Assembly (NCBI RefSeq): GCF_964340395.1
Contig: NC_135568.1
Location: forward strand, 3,648,501 to 3,712,500
DNA from: Glandiceps talaboti
Lineage: Eukaryota; Hemichordata; Enteropneusta; Spengelidae
Length of the DNA: 64,000 nucleotides
Direction: 5' to 3'
Part shown: positions 1-11,273 of the stretch, piece by piece
Numbering within the stretch: position 1 is the stretch's first letter
Layout: each line of letters starts with the position of its first letter
Notes under the pieces: generated by a model
Databases searched by the model: none
The model's input: only the letters and a program-made list of their open reading frames with translations
What the model was told of the DNA's origin: nothing
Translations under genes and position numbers: made by a program

Positions 1-538
1 AACTTGTGACGAGTTGCAGAAAATCTGACATGTTAGATTCCTTGCGATGCACCTAGCGACATCACAAAGCCCTGCGATTATGTCACTGTGCGTATATGAT
101 GTAATTCATCACATGCGACAAATTGCCTAGAGCACTACTCATCAAGTTGCCCGTGTAACTGGGTCTTCTTAACCATGTCGAAGCAACACTTTAAAAAAAA
201 TAAAGTAAAATAATTCCAACTGACCTGAAGTCATCTTATCAAAAACAAACATTTTTTTTATTTATGCATAACTGTGAATGATTGACAAAACCAGAAAAAC
301 TGCGATAAACTGACCTAAGGATACAAAAAAGCTGAGAGATACCGAGAACTAGACACTCCTAAAGTAGCAGCTATACAAATTAATGTCACGCTACCACCTT
401 TCACCATTGCCTCCTATAAACTGTAAACTGATAGTGAAATACTACACTTATGCGTATGTATCTTAACTGTCACTTACTACATTTTCCCGTTTTTTTTTTG
501 TTTTATTTTCTTCTTTATTGATTATAAACTGTTGCAGT
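1..538. other. No gene seen
   Basis: AT-rich sequence with stops in all frames. Only short poly-T runs stand out. Confidence 0.5.
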
Positions 539-888
539 TAAAGTGGCTATGTGAATGAGGAGGATTTGGTGTTTATTTCAGATTTTTAATTTTTAAAACA
601 ATTTTATCATGGCGTCCTACTTGAAAAATCAATGTGAAACAACATATACCAAGTCTCTGTTTGTAACTCAATACATGACAAAAGATTAACAAATGTGTTA
701 AATGTTTGTTATTGTATGTACAATAACAAACTTTATATACCTTTTGCAATGTATTGAGTTACAAAGACTTGGTATATGTTGTTTCCTATTGATTTTTCAA
801 GTAGGAAGCCATGATAAAATTGTTTATAAATTAAAAATCCAAAATAAACACCAAATCCTCATCCACATAGCAACTTCAAACTCATTTC
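539..888. repeat. Long near-perfect palindrome (about 350 bp)
   Basis: Left arm about 539-716, right arm about 719-888, with almost no loop. The centre reads GTTTGTTATTGTA / TACAATAACAAAC. Arms differ by scattered mismatches. It resembles a foldback MITE. Confidence 0.85.
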
Positions 889-1849
889 ATATCTTACAGT
901 AAACTATGATGTAATCACAACTCCACTTTGACTTAAATTAGCAGGGTAGCCAAAGTGCCTCAGTCAAATTTAAGATCCAGTTAGAGTTTAATAGGAGTAA
1001 TTATAATTTAAAGTAAGACACATTTCTGTGCTTCTAAGTCACAGCTCATGCCTTGGCTTGATGTAGCGAGCTTCTTTCCGGGCTATGAGAACTTCTTGAG
1101 GCATAGTCGTGTTTCAAATCTTGCCCAAAGACTTTAGCCAATCAGAAACAAACAGCATTGATGGGGCTTGAACCTCAAGTGTTAAAACTCTTGTCTGGCA
1201 GAGCTGTAGAAAAAATTGATTCTCAACAAAAGAATGCTCCTATTTAATCTTTATGGCTCCACTTATAAAATTATACTAATATGAAAACCTGGGACTGAAA
1301 CCTTGGCCTTTAAATGTTCAAATAGTTTTGGAAGCTGATACTGTGGCGTGTTTTTTTTTTATTGTTACTCGCCAAGTACATCACTATAATGACAGTTATT
1401 TATTTATTTATTTATTTATTTATTGTTTGGCCCATACTTAAAAAACACACAAGGAATGAGAATATACAGATACGATCAAGTCGTTATGTTATAAGAGGAA
1501 TTCCTGGATATAGATGTAACTTTTACTGATTCAATATGTTTAGTAGTTGAAATAGTTTATTTCGTTATATAAACAAAAATAACCACAAAAACCACAAAAT
1601 TATAGGCCCCTTTAACTTGAATAATACGTACTGAGAGGGGAAACTGACTCCATGTTATGAAATATTACAAGACAACGCATATTACCTCATGCAAGCCAAG
1701 CTGAACACGTTTCAACAAAAAAATATAAAATTATACTCTGGTCATTCTACATCATGACAACATGGATATGCTGTGGTGCTCAAAATCAGTCAAAATGGTC
1801 CAAATGCCATTATTTTTCCTGAGTTTACATAATTATGGTGTATAATTAT
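889..1849. other. Non-coding stretch with (TTTA)n
   Basis: No supported exon. (TTTA)n at about 1399-1424. A TGGGGCTTGAACCTC segment near 1160 vaguely resembles a tRNA B box and may be an old SINE remnant. Confidence 0.4.
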
Positions 1850-2012
1850 ATTATTCCTCAATATTAGTCTTCATTCAGCCAGAAAAAAACTTGTGACCTG
1901 AGGCTTTTGTCACTATAGTACTGTACTCGTTTTTCAACTCGTAGTGACAAGGCCCCTTAGGTCACAAGTATTTTCCCTAGCTGAATGAAGCAAACTATTG
2001 TGGAATAACATA
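1850..2012. mobile_element. MITE-like hairpin, family A copy 1
   Basis: Terminal inverted repeats TTATTCC-TCAATATT...CTTCATTCAGC and GCTGAATGAAG...TGGAATAA. The inner part also folds (CTTGTGACCTGAGG with CCTTAGGTCACAAG). A second copy lies at 13078-13208. Confidence 0.75.
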
Positions 2013-3300
2013 TCATAAGTGTCCCAATTTGTGATCAGAACGAAAATGTTCTCTACTACTTAAAGTATCAAAGGTAGACACCATGGCGTTAATATAATTA
2101 TATGGAGAAGTCCACAGGGAGTTTTTTATCAGTCCTGTTGTAATTTCAAAAATTACTTAATTAAAACAAATTCTACACTATGAAAATCATATTGATTTAA
2201 TGTTCAAAATACTCATCTATTACTAAGCAACTTGTAATTTGTACAGTGTTTAATTATTTTTTAAAATTAATATTCAACATTTTTGTTCATTTCATTTATA
2301 TAAAGATGTTTATATTTCTCAGCAAAATAAAATGAATTTGTAATAGTACACACTTTTCAAAAATTGATAGATTTGCCACTGAAATATTTATTTTATCATG
2401 CATTATCTTATTTTTGGGTATTATGATAACCCCATTTTCATTAATTTTAAGCACCTTTTTTTAAATTTCTGATTGCCTTACTTTTTTTCATAATATTATA
2501 TATTATATTATCATAACAAGGCTTCACATGCAAAAACTAGACACTATAAGGCTTTTAAAACTACAAGGTATTTTTATTTGGAATTAACAAAACCTCAAAA
2601 AAATGATTTTAAATCTATATTTTTTAGATTATACACACAATATGATAGAAAATTATGACTTTGCAATACTTTGAAATAATACAGCATGATATTCACACAC
2701 ACTAATTGGAAAATTTTGAATGAAATATGTTGAAATTGAAATTTAAATAATGAATTTCCACAGGACATAATTTATTGATGCAGCCATCCTTCTTGAAAGC
2801 TCTTTAAACAGTCCATGTTCAAATTCAAATATTCTATAAAAATAACCTTGAATTAAAAAAAACATATTTCATCACTTTCCAAGTGCATAAATTTGAGAAA
2901 TATTCAATAAAATGTAATTAATTATGGTCTAAATTTCATCCATGTGTATCTGGGATAAAATATCTAGGAAAACCTACATGGTTCAGAGAGTGCTTGTATT
3001 TTGAGGCCATCATTACCGAATGACCTCATTTCAGAGACGTTACAGCAGCTCCGTATATTTGATTTGATTTATCTTTCCAACCTGGTTAGGGCCAACATTC
3101 ACGGTTTAATTTCAACCTGCTTAAATTTGGAACAGCTAAATAATTCAATACATGTTTTAATTTCACCCTATTTTTTTGAAATATTTAATATAATATCTGG
3201 CCATCACCGCATACCCGCCCATGTCTACGTTGAACTCCAGCACTTATATCACATAAGTGTAAATTCGAAAGAATTTCAAATATTTTTCAAGCCGGTATTT
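2013..3300. other. AT-rich non-coding stretch
   Basis: Very AT-rich, with no recognisable exon or clear repeat. A 131-codon open frame at 3001-3396 (plus) has no family resemblance and starts on TTG. Confidence 0.4.
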
Positions 3301-4275
3301 ATTTATGATTTGACCTGGCCGAGAGGCCTCGATATTTTGAAGTTTACACTACGTAAAGAAGTAACATTTGAAGTTTTGAAAAAAAGACTCTTCTAGCGTA
3401 AGATTTTCACTGAAAATTTGCGCATAAAAGCGAGGTGATTTTTCATCGCATAATTTAATTTTCTTGCAAATGGATAAAATGGATGAAAGCACGGCTATCT
3501 GAACCTGACAGTGAACGCACAGCTCCGGAAAGGCCCTGTTTGCGCAATATTTTATTGTGTATGTGCATTCACACGCCATCTCCAGCTTTTTAACTGTGTA
3601 TTAATTGCGTCCCGTAGGATACGAAGTTTAGAATACGTATTTCTTGTCAGCACATGCGGTAAAAGTGAACTATGACAGTGAGCGATAATCTCACAGCGTA
3701 CGACCTCGATTTTGACATGTCCCCGTATATCTTTTGTCAGATTTTCAATGGGGCCAATGGAACAGGTGAAAGAGCACTAGCTGTTCAATTGATTACGAAA
3801 GAATAAGAACAAAAACTCACCCGACAGATCGCTTTATAGTTAACCTTTGTTACATACATCTTAAGAACTCCATGCACTTCATTTGAGGAGAAACGCTCAC
3901 AATTATTTTTTCACATTCGTAAATTGACAGCAGCCCGCAGCAAATACGCCATCTTGATCAAAATTAATGTTTACATCTGAACGAACGTTGAGGGCGGACT
4001 AACCACACGTGGAGTTGTGTACACAAAAACACAGAGAAATTGCTACAGAAGCGGCAGACGCCGACTGTACGTGATATCTTGTCTATCCCAAATATACATA
4101 CATGTAGACCCTGGTCGAGGGTCGAGGGTCGAGGGTCTATCCGAACCCTCAGTAAATACACGAGGGGGAGGGTCGGGGGATGTTGCGTAAAATATGACCC
4201 CCATACCGTCGTGCTAAAATAAAAAAGTGATTTCCCTCCCTCAATTTCCTTCTAAAATATGACCCCCCCCCCCGT
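3300..4275. promoter_or_regulatory. CpG-richer patch, possible promoter
   Basis: CpG is denser here than in either flank. On the minus strand an ATGGCG at 3952 opens MAYLLRAAVNLR before a stop, possibly a first exon of a gene running left. The end carries AAAATATGACCCCC twice and a poly-C run (4263-4273). Weak evidence. Confidence 0.25.
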
Positions 4276-5650
4276 TAAAATATTTTTAAAACATGACTTA
4301 AATCATGTCAGATATAGAAAAGGACGCTAGTCCCAGAATCAATTGTTAAAACGCCTAATAACATTGCTGCCACCACATTGAAAGTTTTAAGGTATTGGTT
4401 TACTTTGTTTTTGTAGAGTAACACCTATATTTTGGACCGGTGTCCTTTACAAAAACCTTTTACATCGATCTATCTCATGTTAGTACATATAAACTTGGTA
4501 TAATTATTTTCACTAAAAACACTAATTATAAATTATATTTTACAATTGAAATTCAAATTGGTTGATATGTAATATTCTTGCTAGGAATTTTACGTTTTAT
4601 GTAATATAGTTGTTTGGGATGAATTCACTGTATTGTCCTTGTGGGCCAGAGCACAAACACAAAACTTACAGAGAAAGATATTTTAATATTATATATAATA
4701 TTAAAAAAATAAGGTTTAGATTCGTCCGGAATTTGTTGACTGGGGTATCCTAGTACCGCCTAGACTCAAGGCTTGGTCTAAGAATTTTGTCTATAATTTT
4801 TTGTGCATGTATAGCAGCTCCAAGTCTATAGTCAAGTTCTGTCAAATTTGCGGCTTCTCATCTCGACATTTCGAGGTGTAAACTTCATATAAATAATATC
4901 TCTGGGTTGCTTCGTTATGCTGTCAGATAATTCCCCGGGGTTTTGGGTCAGTAATACCGCACTGATCTCAATATTATGCGAATAGTAAACTTACATTGAT
5001 ATCGTAACTTTATTCAGGAAATAAAAAAATGTGCTTCCACTGAAGCTTTCATAACGTGCGGTAGGTAAGTCGAAGTTTTTCTTCTAATTTATGACAATTG
5101 CTTTGACCCATTGACAACTGTCAGATTGGCTCTGTGGGGATAGTTTAGTGAAGCGTAAAGACGTCGACAATGTATATATGACGTATCAATTCAATTCTCA
5201 GTCAAGGTTAACGAAAACCAGAATTAGGTGTTTTTTTAAGAAATCAAAATAAAGCCAAGCAGTTCATGACTTTAATTTTGTTGATCACAAATTATTCTGT
5301 TTTAAACTAATTTGCCTAGCCTAGCAAACATGCCACCAACGACACGGCAGCAACTACATCCTTTATCCAACTACATAATTTTAAGGATTCGAGGTGATAA
5401 ACGTCATTTTTGGTGGGGTGTAATTCAGTTTAGATGGGTTGATTGGCAACAATCATTATTGTATCTTTTCCAAAAGACAGTGTTCTTTGGTTGTTACTAT
5501 GGTAGAAGCCATTGTTGCTTGGTATGTTTATTTCCTGAAAGTAGGTAATTCACTTGACAACCAATTAATTTTGTCACTGCAATACAATGTCATGTGGCTG
5601 TTGATATGTGTGTGGGGTTTTATACAGTTGCTAATAATGTGTTTGTAGGG
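4276..5650. other. No gene supported
   Basis: Moderately AT-rich with small chance open frames only. Confidence 0.35.
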
Positions 5651-5656
5651 CACAGG

Positions 5657-5982
5657 CACACACACACACACACACATACATACACACATACACACACACA
5701 CCACCACCACCACCATTCCAATAGCATACTTAACTCATTGTTAGAAATTGGCTCATCTTGCATTGATTAATTCTTCATCTATACATTCTAGATCTAGACA
5801 AAGCCTTGCCAAATATGAGACCCTTCAGTACAACAGTCTGAAGTTTAAGTCTTTTGACCAAACTCACTTTTCACTAGACTGACCACTTACCTTGAATAAT
5901 ATTTCAATGAGGTCTCCATAACATCTCTACCTCTTCCCACTGGAATCAGCCAAACAGGTTTGACTTTAACTTGATCTAAAAC

Positions 5983-6038
<56 letters not shown>

Positions 6039-6145
6039 TACAGATGGGTAGACATGTGACAGACAAACATATATTGAGTACAGACACAACAGCTATGCAG
6101 ACAGACAGACAGACAAACACACACACACACGACAGACAGACAGAC
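5657..6145. repeat. CA, CCA and ACAG microsatellites
   Basis: (CA)n with (CCA)n at 5657-5715, (CA)n at 5982-6031, ACAG/CA runs at 6098-6150. Open frames across them are repeat artefacts. Confidence 0.9.
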
Positions 6146-6899
6146 AGAAACACATACAACAACTGGCCAGGCACACTACTATGTTTCAGTGAAACATGAA
6201 TAATACAGAAACAAATCACCACCATTTTTTTTGTTAAAATAAGATACTTTTTATTAATGAGTTAAACTTGGATTACATTTCATCATCTTTGATTGGATTT
6301 AAGAAGCTAAGTTATACCTACACATGGAATATTCTATAACCCGATATATATATATATATATATCAATTCTGATAAATTGTTTACACAATTTTTTAAGAAA
6401 TGAGACACAAGTCATTAACATCTTAGCACAACTGGACAAAGATATAAAAAGATGTTTTTTTTAAAAAGTATTCGGTTGTCATCGAAAGGGAAGTACTGAA
6501 GGTACATATTTAATGCATTAATTTGTTTTCATTCGGAAGTTACATTCTATGTACATAGGAGTTGCCATAGCAACAAATATCATATCAGGAAGATTTAGAA
6601 GACTTTTAGAATTAAGTGATTTGCGCACAAAACACATACATACATACACGAATACAGTGACTGCAAAAAATCTGTTGATAGTACCTATGATAGCATTTTA
6701 CCTCATCCTAGAATGTCAAAATAGATGAATAGGAATGATGTATTCTCACTTGTAGTAGAAGTGAATCAAATGATTGTGCTATTTTTATGACAAGACTTGG
6801 TGTAAAATGGTATTTAAGGTAACGAGAATTGATGAGTACTTGTTGGAGTGGTGTTGCACACCACTGAATCAATAGAGAACATGAATGCATACAAGGCCA

Positions 6900-7212
6900 A
6901 AAAAAAATTGTTTCTGGTCAGCACGCACAGAACTTAAAAAACCCTGCGTCGGTCTTTTTTTTTTTGTGTTTGTCCAGCCCATGCAGTCTGCAGATCCATG
7001 GGGAAACATAAAATAACCCTCCCTACTTCAGTGAAGACAACTGCAGAGCAACTCATTAACAAACAAATGACATCTGCCCCACATACACATTTGCTCTAAA
7101 GTACTAAATAAAAAGAACAGTTATAACTGCCATAAATAGTAGATTGAGTGACATGTTTGTTGAGAATTTTAGACAAACTGTCCTGACCAGAAACAATTCT
7201 TTTTTTCCCCAA
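6900..7212. mobile_element. MITE-like element, family B
   Basis: Terminal inverted repeats of about 22 bases: AATTGTTTCTGGTCAG at the left and CTGACCAGAAACAATT at the right, both flanked by A or T runs. A related end (AATTGTTTCTGGTCAGGACA) recurs at 33043-33095. Confidence 0.65.
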
Positions 7213-7554
7213 CACTCGAAACATGACTGTCATGAGGAAGAATAGTTGATATCATATTCAGCATTTATCATTCCAACATGACGGATCTAAGTAGAAATAG
7301 TGAAATTAAACAGTACTGCACAGAGTAAAAAAGTTTAAAACACTGAAGATTATACACAGTGGAATAATAAAGGAAGGTAATAAAAATGTAAGTAGAAAAA
7401 TAAATGATATATATTGCACAGGGAATATCACAGGAATATATACAGATAAAAAACATTATAACATTTTATACTGAGATTAATTAAGGTAATGTCCAGGATA
7501 TTTTATTTTAACCAGGAAATATATAAAGGTAATAACAGATAGGAATCACAGGGA

Positions 7555-7835
7555 GATATATAGAATGTCACAGGGTGATAAACAGTGTCACAGGTTATTG
7601 ATACATTATAGGGTGATATAGAATGTCACAGGGTGATAAACAATGTCACAGGGTTATACATAGAATGTCACAGGGAGATACACAGAATGTTACAGCGGGA
7701 GATACACAGAATGTTACAGGGTGATAGAATGTTACAGGGTGATAGAATGTTACAGGGAGATACACAGAATGTTACAGGGAGATACACAGAATGTTACAAG
7801 GTGATAGAATGTTACAGGGTGATATTGAGAATTAT
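7555..7835. repeat. Minisatellite, 16-26 base units
   Basis: Repeats of GGGAGATACACAGAATGTTA and the shorter GGTGATAGAATGTTACA. Diverged at the left, more regular at the right. Confidence 0.85.
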
Positions 7836-8164
7836 CCAGGACTAATAATTACACATAAACTCTAATGCTACATCTTCATATACTTTGACATGGAACTGTC
7901 AATAACACTTAATTTGGTTTTTAAACAGAAAATAAAGACTCTGGAAATGGAAAAATACATCAAACATAGCCCATTCACCTGCATATGTTTCATGTCCTAT
8001 CATAACGATGAATATTTACTACAAATAGTGGAAAGAATTGAAGCTGACTTTGGAAAAAAAACACTATGTTATCTTACCTAAACTCTATACACAAGTTTTT
8101 CCATAGCTCTTACTTCCTCTATAACTCGTATTACTAATGAAAAGAAATCATTTATTATTATTTG

Positions 8165-8505
8165 CACCAGTGCATGTGGATACTAGTGGTATTTGCACAG
8201 CAGTGCAATGCTGAAAACATTATTGCATACCTGTATGCAAATGATATGCAAATGAGGATGCGATCGTTCATTCTACATGAAAGCATGTGATTGGACAGTG
8301 ACATTTTTACAGAAATTTGTTGTTTTGGATAAACTTATGTAATAATAACAGAAGCTCTTGACATGTGAGTGCAAGTGTGGTGTACTCCGGGGTATTTGCA
8401 TTTGTGTTTGCAGTGTTCTCTGCTGCACTTTCACTCACTACGTCCATGAATGTATGGGTGCAGAGAACACTGCAAGCGCTTGTAAGCCACACTTACACTC
8501 ATGCA
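8165..8505. mobile_element. Dispersed element C, copy 1 (POU octamers)
   Basis: Shares blocks with 27690-27975 and, inverted, 61205-61345: TACTAGTGGTATTTGCAC, GATATGCAAATGAGG, TTGGATAAAC. Contains ATGCAAAT twice. The right part is a hairpin (GCAGTGTTCTCTGC with GCAGAGAACACTGC). Confidence 0.7.
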
Positions 8506-9470
8506 TCATAGGGTTCTGTCATAGTATAAGATACTTATCTAGAAAGCTTGATAATAGGTTTAAAGGGACACATGCTGAGTTTATACATTTTTGGGACATA
8601 ATTTTGTTGTGGATTAAAAATTACCTTTTGTATTCTACTTACTGAAGTATATTAAACCATCACTTGCTTATCGGCAGAACTTAAATCTTGTACTTTGGAA
8701 TAATATGAAAACGACCCGATGATGTAATCTATCATTCATACACTAAAATATCAAGGAAACAGCTATTATGGTATAAAGTGTGCTAACAACACCAGAATAG
8801 GGAACTTGCAATCCAGACTGAGCATGCTCAGATGCAAAGGACTATGGGATTATCTGTGGTTATCGTAATACCTAATCGGGAGCTACCGATAAAATAAACC
8901 TCCCACAATGGTCAATGTAACTATCAATTGATTACTAGTATTTGTGGTTACAAACAATGTATCAACATTGTTTACAATGCTAATTGATTAGTATTTATTA
9001 TCACATTTCCCATGATGCAACATTCAACATGGTGGGTTTGCAAGTTCCCAATTAATTTCAGTGCCATTGAAGGCATGTATTGACATTAACAGTATGGTAG
9101 AGTTTAATTATGATTTCAAATCAGTATTTTCATTCAAGGTGCATTTGTAAACAGCTTGTAAACTCAGTTTATGTAACTTTGAAATACTGTTCAATATTGT
9201 TGCACACAAACGCACTGTATCGCCGATGTCTAGAAGGTATGCCTCAACTAAAAGTTTTTATCAACTACTGTATGAGGGCATCAAATACATGCTGAGAATA
9301 TTTTACATCTAATTTTTTTAAATGGAAGTTTAGACAAATTCAACGTATGAATGATCAAATAGGGCTGTAAGTCTCAAAATGTCATCACACTGTGGATGGG
9401 TATTTTGTGAGGAATATGATGTTCTGTATAGTAGTACTAAGACAGTGTATGCCAAGACTTGATATAGAAA
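8506..9470. other. No gene supported
   Basis: Short chance open frames. Contains imperfect inverted segments around ACAATGTATCAACATTGTTTACAATG (8953-8980). Confidence 0.35.
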
Positions 9471-9474
9471 AATA

Positions 9475-9925
9475 TTTACCTGATGTGAAAATATTCTAGA
9501 TATTGACCTGTTGTGAATATATTTTGAATATTGACCTGGTGTGAACATATTTTAAATAATGTGACTGTAATCTAGATATTGACCCATTGTGAACATATCT
9601 AAATATTGACCTGGTGTGAATGTAATCTAGATATTGACCTGTTGTGAACATATTTTGAATATTAACCTGGTGTGAACATATTTCAAATAATGTGACTGTA
9701 ATCTAGATATTGACCCAGTGTGAATGTATCTAAATATTGACCTGGTGTGACTGTAATCTAGATATTGACCCAGTGTGAATGTATCTAAATATTGACCTGG
9801 TGTGAATGTAATCTAGATATTGACCTGTGTGAATGTAATCTAGATATTGACCTGGTGTGAATGTAATCTAGATATTGACCTGGTGTGAACATATCTTAAA
9901 TATTGACCTGTGTGAATGTGTTCTA
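9475..9925. repeat. Minisatellite, about 27-base unit
   Basis: About fifteen copies built on GAATGTAATCTAGATATTGA followed by CCTGGTGT, with variants ending ACATATTTTAAATA. Confidence 0.9.
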
Positions 9926-10920
9926 TACTGTCATATTGACTTAAGAGTTATAAACTCCAAAATGATACCATACAAACCCTTGGAGACATTAGTATGGCTT
10001 TCATGTATTTGGCATGATGCCATATGGCTCATTTGAATGGTGGCAGTCAACAACATATTATCCAATCTGATGGTTTGTTACATATCAGTGTAGACTTCCA
10101 TTTAATGATGGCTGCACTCCCATATATGTATGTAAAGCTATGACCTCCAAAGTGGTTGCTAGGACCTTTCTAATTGGTCAATAACTTGCAGGGCACTGGC
10201 ATTTTTTGGCCAAGTGAGGGTGCACTACATACACAGACTTCATGTAAGTATTTTCAAGGGTTTGTATGGCATAAAAATGTGATTACAACATCCTGGCAAT
10301 TCATGATGTAAATTTATGCGAGTGACCATACACATTGAGTGAAATTCACACAGCCTTTGGAGAGAGCACAATACCAAATATTACTCAAATTACTTAAGAC
10401 ATATTAAAATTTAAACATGATATTGAAGTAAGATAATTGCTGCAGTAAACTTAAATTAATTTGATAATTTGACCAGATCAATGCTGTCAAAAACAAAACT
10501 TAGCTATAAGAAAAACCAAATTGCGTTAATTAATCTCTCATATTAAAATTTGTCATTATACCATTTCAATAACGAAGAATAAAACTTGCTTTAAATATTA
10601 CATCCCAAAAATTAAAATAAAACGATTGTATTAGTTTGTAAATTTTGTCAATAAAATTAAAATAATATCATTTTTAGTATCAAGTGAAAATAAAATAGAT
10701 TTCAATTTAACCTTAATTATACACATTAATAATTCTTACTGGAGGATTAAAAGTTTCAATAAAAATTGACAAACATATACCGACAGATTTAAGACAAATT
10801 TCCCAATAAAAAGTTTGACCACTTTTTTCGATAAAGTGGAAAGATAAAATATTCAACTGCATAGATAGATTGTTAAAATTGGACTTGATACCAAAATTGC
10901 ATATCACTTCTTTAGTTTCT
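9926..10920. other. Intergenic, 3' of plcd
   Basis: AT-rich with no exon found. May contain the plcd 3' UTR, whose end was not located. Confidence 0.4.
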
Positions 10921-10942
10921 TCAATTTTCAATAGCTGCCTCA

Positions 10943-11055
10943 TGATAGTCACATGGCAGTCACATGATTACCACATGCAATACCTTTTGTGTCACATGAT
11001 TACCACATGCAATACCTTTTGTGTCACATGATTGCCACATGCAATACCTTTGTGT
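10943..11055. repeat. 33-base tandem repeat just after the plcd stop
   Basis: Three copies of GTCACATGATTACCACATGC followed by AATACCTTTTGT. Lies in the expected 3' UTR. Confidence 0.85.
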
Positions 11056-11067
11056 GTCTATACATGG

Positions 11068-11162
11068 TTATTTCCTGTCAGTGGTTATACTAACATGTAT
11101 ATAGATTGTGGCGGGACCAAGTGTATCTCCAGCCTTGGACAGTAATGGCACATGGTGATAAC
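11068..11162 (-). CDS. plcd: plcd exon 21 (C2 end and stop)
   Basis: Encodes [20 protein letters not shown], then [10 protein letters not shown] and TAA. This is the last C2 strand, and it ends at the usual PLC-delta length. Acceptor CATTTTAG. Confidence 0.95.
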
Positions 11163-11218
11163 CTAAAATGAAACAAAATAAACAAGAAATTTAATGATTT
11201 GACAAAAACTGTTTTAAT

Positions 11219-11273
<55 letters not shown>

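Noticed and set aside
3001-3396. 131-codon plus-strand frame
   Set aside because: Begins at TTG, no recognisable domain, and lies in AT-rich sequence where the reading looks random.
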